DNA of 33,834 nucleotides from Candidatus Brevibacterium intestinavium. GTDB lineage: Bacteria > Actinomycetota > Actinomycetes > Actinomycetales > Brevibacteriaceae. Location: NCBI GenBank assembly GCA_019117545.1, contig DWZN01000125.1, forward strand, positions 1 through 33,834, in the 5' to 3' direction. A program made the position numbers and the translations under genes. The notes below the pieces were generated by a model. That model searched no databases, was not told where the DNA came from, and saw only the letters and a list, made by a program, of their open reading frames with translations. The stretch's first letter is position 1; the number at the start of each line of letters is the position of its first letter. Positions 7,453-13,854 of this stretch are shown here, one piece after another.

Positions 7453-9264
7453 ATGACCACAGTCCTCCCCGAAGCAACGACCGCGGTGCTGCGCACCACT
7501 GTGCCGACCGCAGCCGTCACCCGAGTCCTCATCGCCAACCGCGGTGAGATCGCTCTGCGCATCATCCGGGCCGCCCACGACCTCGGCATCAAGGCCGTCG
7601 CCGTGTACACCCGCGCCGATTCCGACGCCGATTTCGTCGACCTCGCCGACGACGCCTGGCTGCTGGACGGGTCCGGAGCCGGGGAGACCTACCTCGACGT
7701 CGACAAGATCCTCGCCCTGGCCAAACGCTCCGGAGCCGACGCGATCCACCCCGGGTACGGCTATCTGGCCGAGAACTCCGGCTTCGCCCAGGCCGTCATC
7801 GATGCGGGACTGACCTGGATCGGGCCGCCGCCGGCCGCGATCGAACTGCTCGGCGACAAATCAGGCGCCCGCGCCGTGGCCGAAGCCGTCAAAGCTCCCG
7901 TCGCACCCGGTTCCAATGGGGCGGTGGCCGATCTGGCCGAAGCGGCGAAGGTCGCCGAGGGCATCGGCTTCCCGGTCGTCGTCAAGGCCGTCCACGGCGG
8001 TGGCGGTCGCGGATTCCGCGCCTGCGCCTGCGCAGACGACCTCGAGTCCGCCTACACGGCCGCGACCCGCGAGGCCCAGAGCGCGTTCGGCCGCGGTGAG
8101 TGCCTCATCGAGAAGCAGATCGTGCGCCCGCGGCACATCGAGACGCAGTGCCTGGCCGATGCCCACGGCAATGTCCGCATCGTGTCGACCCGTGACTGCA
8201 CTCTGCAGCGTCGCAATCAGAAGATCGTCGAGGAGGCCCCGGCACCGTTCCTGTCGGCCGACCAGGAGCGCGTCGTCTCCGAGGCGTCGGCGCGACTGCT
8301 CGCCCATGTCGGCTACGTCGGCGCCGCCACGTGCGAGTTCCTCCTCGGTGAGGACGGCACGATCATCTTCATGGAAGCCAATGCGCGCATCCAGGTCGAA
8401 CACACCGTCACCGAGGAGGTCACGGGAGTCGACCTCGTCGGCTGGCAGATGCGCATCGCCTCCGGCGAGGTTCTGCCCGAGCAGTTCCCCACCGCCCGCG
8501 GCCATTCCTTCCAGTTCCGGATCAACGCCGAGGATCCGACCACGTTCTTCCCCGCCACCGGCACCGTGAAGAACTACCGTGCCCCTTCCGGACCCGGTGT
8601 GCGTCTGGACTCGGGCATCGGTGAGGGCAGTGCGGTCGGTACGGACTTCGATCCGATGCTGGCCAAACTCATCGTCACCGGAGCGACCCGCGACGAGGCT
8701 CTGGCCCGTGCCCGACGGGCGCTGTCGGAATACCGCATCGAGGGAGTGTCGACTCTGCTGCCGCTGCATCGGGTCCTCGTCTCGCAGAAGGCCTTCGCCA
8801 CCGATTTCGAGGTCTGGACCAATTGGCTCGAGACCGCCTTCGTCAATCCGCTCGCCGAACCGCAGACAGGAGATCACATGAGCACTCCGACCGACAGCTT
8901 CAGCGTCGTGGTCGAGGTCGACGGCCGTCGGATGACCGTCTCGGTCCCCAAGGACGTCATCTCCGACCTCGGACACGTTCCCAGCCCCACCGTGCCGCGT
9001 CGCAAGCGCAGCCTCTCCAGCCGCAAGGGTGCGAAGATCGCCGACGATTCGAACGCGCTCAACGCTCCCATGCAGGGAACCATCGTCTCCGTCGCCGTCA
9101 GTGCCGGCGACACCGTCGAAGCCGGCGACACCTTGGCCGTGATCGAGGCGATGAAGATGGAGCAGCCGCTCAAGGCCGGTCACTCGGGCACCGTCTCCGA
9201 GGTGCTCGTCGATGCCGGTGCCGCGGTGAAGTCGGGCGAGGCGATCATTCGCTTCGCCGCCTGA
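7453..9264 (+). CDS. accA3: Acetyl/propionyl-CoA carboxylase alpha chain (biotin carboxylase plus BCCP)
   Basis: 603 residues in the AccA3 layout. The biotin carboxylase N domain starts at RVLIANRGEIALRIIRAA (about 24). The ATP-grasp domain has the glycine-rich loop HGGGGRGF and the signature RPRHIETQCLAD, then TRDCTLQRRNQKIVEEAP. A biotin carboxylase C domain and a linker follow, then a C-terminal biotinyl domain with EAMKMEQ, where Lys568 is the biotin attachment site. It carboxylates biotin with ATP and bicarbonate and hands the carboxyl group to AccD-type beta chains encoded elsewhere, giving malonyl-CoA or methylmalonyl-CoA for lipid synthesis. I chose the ATG at 7453, which has AAAGGAG just upstream, over the in-frame GTG at 7432. 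Confidence 0.95.
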   Translation: MTTVLPEATTAVLRTTVPTAAVTRVLIANRGEIALRIIRAAHDLGIKAVAVYTRADSDADFVDLADDAWLLDGSGAGETYLDVDKILALAKRSGADAIHPGYGYLAENSGFAQAVIDAGLTWIGPPPAAIELLGDKSGARAVAEAVKAPVAPGSNGAVADLAEAAKVAEGIGFPVVVKAVHGGGGRGFRACACADDLESAYTAATREAQSAFGRGECLIEKQIVRPRHIETQCLADAHGNVRIVSTRDCTLQRRNQKIVEEAPAPFLSADQERVVSEASARLLAHVGYVGAATCEFLLGEDGTIIFMEANARIQVEHTVTEEVTGVDLVGWQMRIASGEVLPEQFPTARGHSFQFRINAEDPTTFFPATGTVKNYRAPSGPGVRLDSGIGEGSAVGTDFDPMLAKLIVTGATRDEALARARRALSEYRIEGVSTLLPLHRVLVSQKAFATDFEVWTNWLETAFVNPLAEPQTGDHMSTPTDSFSVVVEVDGRRMTVSVPKDVISDLGHVPSPTVPRRKRSLSSRKGAKIADDSNALNAPMQGTIVSVAVSAGDTVEAGDTLAVIEAMKMEQPLKAGHSGTVSEVLVDAGAAVKSGEAIIRFAA

Positions 9265-9276
9265 GACCGTTTCGTC

Positions 9277-9308
9277 CGTGGCCGGGCGTCTGCAGTCCGG
9301 CGGCCACG
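9277..9308. terminator. Hairpin between the accA3-type gene and the convergent sigma gene
   Basis: CGTGGCCG (9277-9284) pairs with CGGCCACG (9301-9308) between two convergent gene ends. A second 11-bp stem, 9315-9325 with 9342-9352, covers the last codons and stop of the sigma gene. Neither has a T-run. Confidence 0.5.
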
Positions 9309-9323
9309 ACCGTCCTGCCCGGG

Positions 9324-10601
9324 TCACCGATCGAGGTCGGCGACCCGGGCAGCGATGTATTCGGACTCGGCTTCGTTGCCCGGGCACTCGAGCGCGACCG
9401 CATACGCTTCCTCCGCTTCGCCGGGTCGACCGAGATCGGTCAAGGTGATCGCCCTCGCTGTGTGGAAGGGCCGGTGCCTCTGCAGGCGGGGATCGTCGGC
9501 GAGTTCGTCGAGGGCGCGCAGTCCGGCCTCGGGGCCGGAGACCTGCCCGAGGGCGATCGCCGCATTGAGTGCGACGACCGGGGACGGGTCGAGCTGAGCG
9601 AGCATGCGATAGAGGACGAGGATCTGCGGCCAGTCCGTGTCGGAGAAGTTCGCTGCCTCGGCGTGGAGGGCCGCGATCGCGGACTGAATGGTGAACACGT
9701 CCGCACCCGCCTCTGCGGCGGCGGTGCGGACGAGTCCGATTCCCTCGGCGACGAGGTGGGAGTCCCACAGGCTGCGGTCCTGTTCCGACAGAGGCACCGG
9801 AGAGCCGTCGGCAGACACGCGGGCATGGTCCCTGGCATGCGTGAGCAGCAGCAGAGCGAGCAGACCCCGGACCTCCGTCTCGGCCGGCAGGAGTTCGGCA
9901 AGCAGCCGTGCCAGTCGGATCGCCTCCTTCTGCAGATCGACTCGCGTGTGGGTGGCTCCGGAGGTCGCATTGATGCCATGGGTGAAGATGAGGCTGATGA
10001 CGCGCAGGACTCCCGGCAGTCGGTCGACGAGCTCATCCGGTCCGGGACGTCCGAATGGGATCCCGGTCTTCGCGATCCGCTTCTTCGCGCGCACGATCCG
10101 CTGCTGCATCGTCGGGGTCTCGAGGAGGAAACCGGCGGCGACCTCGGCGGTGGTCAGCCCTGAGAGGAAACGCAGGATGAGCACGATCCTCTCGTCGACG
10201 CGCAGGGTCGGATGGGAGCATGTGAAGAACAGCCCCAGCCGTTCGTCGGGGATGTCGGCACTCGAGATCTCCTCACCGAGGCGGCCGGCATGGTCGTCAT
10301 GATCGCCCGGTCGCAGTTCGTCCTCGATCCACAGCCGGGTGAGATGACGGGTGCGCACCTCATCGGCGCGGAGGCGGTCGATCGCACGGTTCTTCGCCGT
10401 GGCCATCAGCCACGCCTGGGGTCGGGCGGGCACACCGCGGCCGGGCCACGTCTCGACCGCGCGGAGCACGGCATCGTGGAGGGCCTCCTCGGCGAGGTCG
10501 AAATCGCGGAATCGATTGGCCAACGCCGCGAGCAGCCGCCCACGATCCTCCTCGCTGACGGCGCTGAGGATCCGGACGGCCGCCTCGGGGTCGGTGTCCA
10601 T
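9324..10601 (-). CDS. ECF42-type RNA polymerase sigma factor with long C-terminal extension
   Basis: 425 residues. Sigma region 2 lies at about residues 20-80 (NRFRDFDLAEEALHDAVLRA and ATAKNRAIDRLR). Region 4 lies at about 130-178 (LILRFLSGLTTAEVAAGFLL then MQQRIVRAKKRI). A long helical extension of about 240 residues follows, of the DUF6596/TPR type. This architecture plus the adjacent YCII-family gene defines the ECF42 group, which has no anti-sigma factor; the extension and the DGPF/YCII partner are thought to set its activity. I place the start at the ATG at 10601, which overlaps the YCII stop as TGATG (1 nt), because it begins directly at the conserved MDTDPEAAVRIL; a longer in-frame start at 10655 lies inside the YCII gene. 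The signal and regulon are unknown. Confidence 0.92.
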   Translation of the reverse strand: MDTDPEAAVRILSAVSEEDRGRLLAALANRFRDFDLAEEALHDAVLRAVETWPGRGVPARPQAWLMATAKNRAIDRLRADEVRTRHLTRLWIEDELRPGDHDDHAGRLGEEISSADIPDERLGLFFTCSHPTLRVDERIVLILRFLSGLTTAEVAAGFLLETPTMQQRIVRAKKRIAKTGIPFGRPGPDELVDRLPGVLRVISLIFTHGINATSGATHTRVDLQKEAIRLARLLAELLPAETEVRGLLALLLLTHARDHARVSADGSPVPLSEQDRSLWDSHLVAEGIGLVRTAAAEAGADVFTIQSAIAALHAEAANFSDTDWPQILVLYRMLAQLDPSPVVALNAAIALGQVSGPEAGLRALDELADDPRLQRHRPFHTARAITLTDLGRPGEAEEAYAVALECPGNEAESEYIAARVADLDR

Positions 10602-10942
10602 CAGTAGTCGGCGACCGGGCGGATCTCGATATGGCCGCCTCTCACCCCGGGGCACTTCTTCGCCCAGGCGATCGCCTCGTCGATGTCCGCCGCCTCGATG
10701 ACGTAGCTGCCGCCGACGAAGTCGTTCGATTCGGCGGAGGGACCGGAGGTGACGATGGACTCACCGTCGGATTCGCTGACGCGGACTCCGAACTCGGGAC
10801 CGTCGAGGGCGAACCCGCCGACGACGACGCCGGCCTCGGTGATCTCCTTGTCGAAGGCCATGAACTCGCTCGGGTCCGCGCCTCCGGTCTCTCCGCAGTC
10901 GGGGTCCCCGCTGCGGCCCATGAGCAGAAGTGCGTATTTCAT
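10601..10942 (-). CDS. YCII/DGPF-family protein, partner of the ECF42 sigma factor
   Basis: 113 residues of the YCII-related fold: MKYALLLMG at the N-terminus, a central variant DGPF motif (TSGPSAESNDFVGGSYVIEA) and the C-terminal helix and strand DEAIAWAKKCPGVRGGHIEIRPV. These small dimeric ferredoxin-like proteins are almost always encoded beside ECF42 sigma factors; whether they are enzymes or signal sensors is not settled. The stop overlaps the sigma start by 1 nt, so the proteins are probably made in fixed ratio. The ATG has AGGGAGA upstream. A likely ECF42-dependent promoter lies 52-79 bp before the start. Confidence 0.9.
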   Translation of the reverse strand: MKYALLLMGRSGDPDCGETGGADPSEFMAFDKEITEAGVVVGGFALDGPEFGVRVSESDGESIVTSGPSAESNDFVGGSYVIEAADIDEAIAWAKKCPGVRGGHIEIRPVADY

Positions 10943-10994
10943 GTCTGTCTCCCTGTCATCTCTGGTGTCACGCCGGGCGGCCTGACACCATCAG

Positions 10995-11021
10995 GACGGG
11001 TGAGCAGCGTGGAGATCGACA
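10995..11021 (-). promoter_or_regulatory. Candidate ECF42-dependent promoter of the YCII-sigma operon
   Basis: On the minus strand TGTCGA (11021-11016) is followed after 17 nt by CGTC (10998-10995). This fits the ECF42 signature as I recall it from the Streptomyces work (TGTCGA at -35, CGA/TC at -10). Transcription would start near 10988, about 45 nt before the YCII ATG. It implies positive autoregulation. Confidence 0.6.
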
Positions 11022-11052
11022 GCTGCGGCGAAGAATCCTGTGCAGACCGGTC

Positions 11053-12477
11053 TCAGAGGTGGCGGTGGAGTTTGCGTGCCGCTTCGGTCAGTGACCCGCT
11101 CACCGAGGGGTAGACGACGAACGAGGCGGCCAGCTGGTCGACGGTGAGCCGGTTCTCCACGGCCATCGTGATCGGGAGGATGAGTTCGCTGGCCCGCGGG
11201 CCGATGACGACGCCGCCGAGGATGGAGCCCGATCCGCGTCGGGCGAAGATCTTGACGAAGCCGTCCTTGATGCCGAGCATCTTCGCCCGCGGGTTCGTGT
11301 CCAGCGGCAGCATCACGGTGTCGATGTCCGTCGGGTTCTCCCGGTAGTTCGCCTGGGTGAAGCCGACGGTCGCGATCTCCGGAGCGGTGAACACGTTCGA
11401 GGCGACATTGCGCAGCTTGAGCGGCTGCACAGCGTCACCGAGGGCGTGGTTCATCGCGATCCGGCCCTGCATCGCCGCCACCGAGGCCAATGGGAGCACA
11501 CCGGTGCAGTCACCGGCCGCGTAGATTCCGGCCCGGGAGGTGCGGGACACACCGTCGACGACGATGTGTCCGGAGTCGCTGACGCGCACACCGGCCTTCT
11601 CCAGACCGAGGTCCTCGGTGTTCGGAATCGAACCGACGGCCATGAGACAGTGGGAGCCCTCGACGCGACGTCCGTCGGCCAGCACCACCTCGACGCCGGA
11701 CTCCGTGCGGGTCACGGATGCGGCACGGGAACGGGAGAGGACGTTCATGCCCTTGTTGCGGAACACGAATTCGAGCACATCGGCGGCGTCTTCGTCCTGG
11801 CCGGGCAGAACCTTCTCTCGGGACGACACGAGGGTGACCTCGGTGCCGAGAGCGCGGTAGGCCGAAGCGAACTCGGCGCCGGTGACGCCGGAGCCGACGA
11901 CGATGAGGTGCTCGGGCAGCGTGTCGAGGTCGTAGAGCTGCGTCCACGACAGGATCCGCTCGCCATCGGGCTGGGCCGTCGGCAGCTCACGCGGGTGGGC
12001 TCCCACGGACAGCAGGATCGTCGAGGCGTCGAGTGTGTATTCGGTGCCTCCGGTCTCGACGACGTGGACCTGGTCGCGGCCGGCGAGGGTGGCTCGGCCC
12101 TGGATGACTTTGACCCCGGCCCGGATGAGGCCCTCGTAGATGTCGTTGGCCTGCGCATCGGCCAGGGACAGGATCCTCTCGTTCACGGCCTCGAGGTCGG
12201 CGGTGACCCGACGCACATCGGTCTTGCCGACCTCGCCGTCCGAGATCCGAATTCCCAGACCGTCGGAGCGGCCGATGTCGTCCATCATCTCGGCGGTGGC
12301 GATGAGGGACTTCGAGGGCACCACATCGGTGAGCACGGCGGAGCCGCCGCAGCGGTTCTGCTCGATGAGCATGACATCGGCGCCGAGCTGAGCCGCGACG
12401 AGTGCGGCCTCGTAGCCGCCGGGGCCGCCGCCGATGATGACGACACGATCTGCAGTGGAAGGAAATTCTGTGTTCAC
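11053..12477 (-). CDS. lpdA: NAD(P)H-quinone dehydrogenase of the LpdA (Rv3303c) type
   Basis: A 474-residue flavoprotein of the pyridine nucleotide-disulfide reductase fold. The FAD-binding loop is IIGGGPGGYEAA (14-25), the NAD(P) loop is VVGSGVTGAEFASAY, and a second FAD motif is IYAAGDCTG. The redox disulfide of true lipoamide dehydrogenases is gone: the positions of the two Cys are Ala47 and Val52 in GGSAVLTDVVPSK. The C-terminal catalytic His of HxxxxE is Tyr, in VYPSVSGSLTE. This pattern is that of the mycobacterial LpdA/Rv3303c subgroup, which reduces quinones with NAD(P)H instead of lipoamide. The GTG at 12477 has no strong ribosome site. The carbonic anhydrase-like gene lies 84 nt upstream in the same direction and may be co-transcribed. 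Confidence 0.88.
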   Translation of the reverse strand: MNTEFPSTADRVVIIGGGPGGYEAALVAAQLGADVMLIEQNRCGGSAVLTDVVPSKSLIATAEMMDDIGRSDGLGIRISDGEVGKTDVRRVTADLEAVNERILSLADAQANDIYEGLIRAGVKVIQGRATLAGRDQVHVVETGGTEYTLDASTILLSVGAHPRELPTAQPDGERILSWTQLYDLDTLPEHLIVVGSGVTGAEFASAYRALGTEVTLVSSREKVLPGQDEDAADVLEFVFRNKGMNVLSRSRAASVTRTESGVEVVLADGRRVEGSHCLMAVGSIPNTEDLGLEKAGVRVSDSGHIVVDGVSRTSRAGIYAAGDCTGVLPLASVAAMQGRIAMNHALGDAVQPLKLRNVASNVFTAPEIATVGFTQANYRENPTDIDTVMLPLDTNPRAKMLGIKDGFVKIFARRGSGSILGGVVIGPRASELILPITMAVENRLTVDQLAASFVVYPSVSGSLTEAARKLHRHL

Positions 12478-12561
12478 ACTGCGATTGTCTCAAATCGCCC
12501 TCTGACTGGGAAATGAGCGGAGGTGAGAGGCCCGGATGCGCTCAGGACCGAACGCGACTGA

Positions 12562-13113
12562 TCAGGCTTCGTCGACGACCTCGGCGGTGTCCTTGTGCAG
12601 GGCCGACAGCCGCACATACGACTGAGCGTTCTGCCGCACCTTCTCCACGCCCTCGGCGGTCATCTCCCTGCGCACCTTCGCCGGCACTCCGGCGACGAGG
12701 GACCGGGCCGGGATCTGCGTGCCCTCGAGCACCACGGCTCCGGCGGCGACGAGGGACTCGGTGCCGACGAGGGCGTCGTTGAGCACCGTGGAGTGCATTC
12801 CGATGAGCACATCGTCCTCGACCACAGCGCCGTGGACGAGCGCTTGGTGGCCGATCGAGACACGAGCGCCGATGACCACGGGTTTGCCGGCATCGGTGTG
12901 CATCACGGTGTTGTCCTGGACGTTCGAGTCCTCACCGATCGTGATCGGTGCGGCCTCGGCGCGCAGGACGCACCCGTAGAAGATCCCGGCGCCCTTCTTC
13001 ACGTGGACGTCCCCGACCAGGGTGGCACCGGCGGCGACGAAGGCGCCGGGATCGATTCGGGGCGTGTGCCCGCCGACGGACACGAGGCGGGGGCGGTCGA
13101 GATCGTTGGTCAT
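12562..13113 (-). CDS. Gamma-carbonic anhydrase-like hexapeptide repeat protein
   Basis: 183 residues with left-handed beta-helix hexapeptide repeats from about 20 to 150 (for example IDPGAFVAAGATLVGDV, VVIGARVSIGHQALVHGAVV and VLIGMHSTVLNDALVG). It ends in an amphipathic helix (TAEGVEKVRQNAQSYVRLSALH). The three zinc-ligand His of the gamma class are present: His72 in MHTD, and His89 and His94 in GHQALVHG. Homologues form trimers with metal at subunit interfaces; some are carbonic anhydrases, others act on CoA compounds, so activity is not certain. The ATG at 13113 has a strong GGAGG. It reads toward lpdA, and whiB1 lies divergently 262 bp away. Confidence 0.88.
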   Translation of the reverse strand: MTNDLDRPRLVSVGGHTPRIDPGAFVAAGATLVGDVHVKKGAGIFYGCVLRAEAAPITIGEDSNVQDNTVMHTDAGKPVVIGARVSIGHQALVHGAVVEDDVLIGMHSTVLNDALVGTESLVAAGAVVLEGTQIPARSLVAGVPAKVRREMTAEGVEKVRQNAQSYVRLSALHKDTAEVVDEA

Positions 13114-13236
13114 GAGTCCTCCATCGGTTCACGAACTGTCTGCTTCCGCCTGTCAGTCTATGCGGAGTGTCGGAAGAGGGCTCGAGACGACGCATAGCGG
13201 ACCGATTTGCACGATTGCCTCTATAGCAGGACAATG

Positions 13237-13262
13237 GTGAAAATTCTTGTCAGAAATTTCAC
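13237..13262. promoter_or_regulatory. 26-bp operator-like dyad upstream of whiB1
   Basis: GTGAAAATTCT (13237-13247) and AGAAATTTCAC (13252-13262) form an inverted repeat with one mismatch over 11 bp and a 4-bp centre. It is an AT-rich patch in GC-rich DNA, 114 bp before the whiB1 ATG and 124 bp before the carbonic anhydrase-like gene. A weak -10-like TATGTG lies at 13293-13298. The arm ends (GTGA...TCAC) are reminiscent of CRP-type sites, but the spacing is longer than the usual CRP dyad. Confidence 0.4.
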
Positions 13263-13375
13263 ACTGCCGGACCCTTGTGCGCCCAATGGCGTTATGTGAA
13301 CCTTGGTTGAAGGAGTTGCGCGCCTGGAATTCGGGCGCGGTCAACCGCGTTCACTGAATTCGTCGAAAGGTCACC

Positions 13376-13624
13376 ATGGATTGGCGACACCGTGCAGCAT
13401 GCCTCAATGAGGATCCGGAGCTCTTCTTCCCGATCGGCAACACCGGACCCGCCCTGCTTCAGATTGAGGAAGCGAAAACCGTATGTCGCCGCTGTGAAGT
13501 AGCAGAGACCTGCCTGCAATGGGCCCTGGAATCCGGTCAGGATGCAGGAGTCTGGGGCGGACTGAGCGAGGACGAGCGTCGGGCGCTCAAGCGCCGCGCG
13601 GCTCGCGCCCGCCGCGCCGGCTGA
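13376..13624 (+). CDS. whiB1: WhiB1-type iron-sulfur transcriptional regulator
   Basis: 82 residues, nearly colinear with mycobacterial WhiB1: MDWRHRAACLNEDPELFFPIG at the N-terminus and the G(V/I)W turn GVWGGLSEDERRALKRR near the C-terminus. The four [4Fe-4S] ligands are Cys9, Cys37, Cys40 and Cys46, the same positions as in M. tuberculosis WhiB1. WhiB1 binds region 4 of the housekeeping sigma factor and senses nitric oxide through its cluster; in mycobacteria it is essential. The basic C-terminal tail (residues 71-80) can contact DNA. The ATG follows a GAAAGG ribosome site. It converges on the PdtaS-type kinase gene, as Rv3219 does with Rv3220c. A 26-bp dyad lies in its upstream region. Confidence 0.95.
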   Translation: MDWRHRAACLNEDPELFFPIGNTGPALLQIEEAKTVCRRCEVAETCLQWALESGQDAGVWGGLSEDERRALKRRAARARRAG

Positions 13625-13667
13625 AGTTCCAGCTCGCAGCGTCGGCACTGCACCGGCAGCAGCATAC

Positions 13668-13725
13668 CGAGTGAGTCCCCTGTTCGGACGACGAAACAGC
13701 GTCGTCCGAACAGGGGACTCACTCG
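13668..13725. terminator. Perfect 26-bp hairpin between convergent whiB1 and kinase genes
   Basis: Positions 13668-13693 are exactly complementary to 13700-13725, leaving a 6-nt loop AAACAG. The stem starts 44 nt after the whiB1 stop. There is no T-run on either side. It is the longest perfect hairpin in the window. Position argues for a bidirectional terminator, but the length is excessive for that, so a dispersed palindromic repeat element is also possible. Confidence 0.7.
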
Positions 13726-13777
13726 TAGCGCCGCGCGCGGCCACCGCGTGCGGCGGCCGCGCCTCTGCCGCGCCCGA

Positions 13778-13854
13778 TTCAGTCACCGAACGCTCCACAG
13801 CAGTCCGCGTCGTTCAGTCACCCGATCTCATTCAGCCGTCCTCGTCATTCAGTC
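13778..13854. repeat. Degenerate 17-18 bp tandem repeat after the kinase gene
   Basis: TTCAGTC or a close variant recurs at 13778, 13813, 13831 and 13848, with a weaker copy (CAGCAGTCC) near 13797. This gives a period of 17-18 bp over about five units. On the minus strand each unit reads GACTGAA or similar and supplies a stop codon. The last unit overlaps the kinase stop at 13849-13851. Confidence 0.45.

Noticed and set aside
11053..12477. Dihydrolipoyl dehydrogenase (E3)
   Set aside because: The redox-active Cys pair and the catalytic His are missing, so lipoamide oxidation by the usual mechanism is not possible.
13668..13725. Long hairpin as a tRNA-like or insertion sequence end
   Set aside because: No acceptor stem or arm layout of a tRNA, and no transposase or target-site duplication around it.
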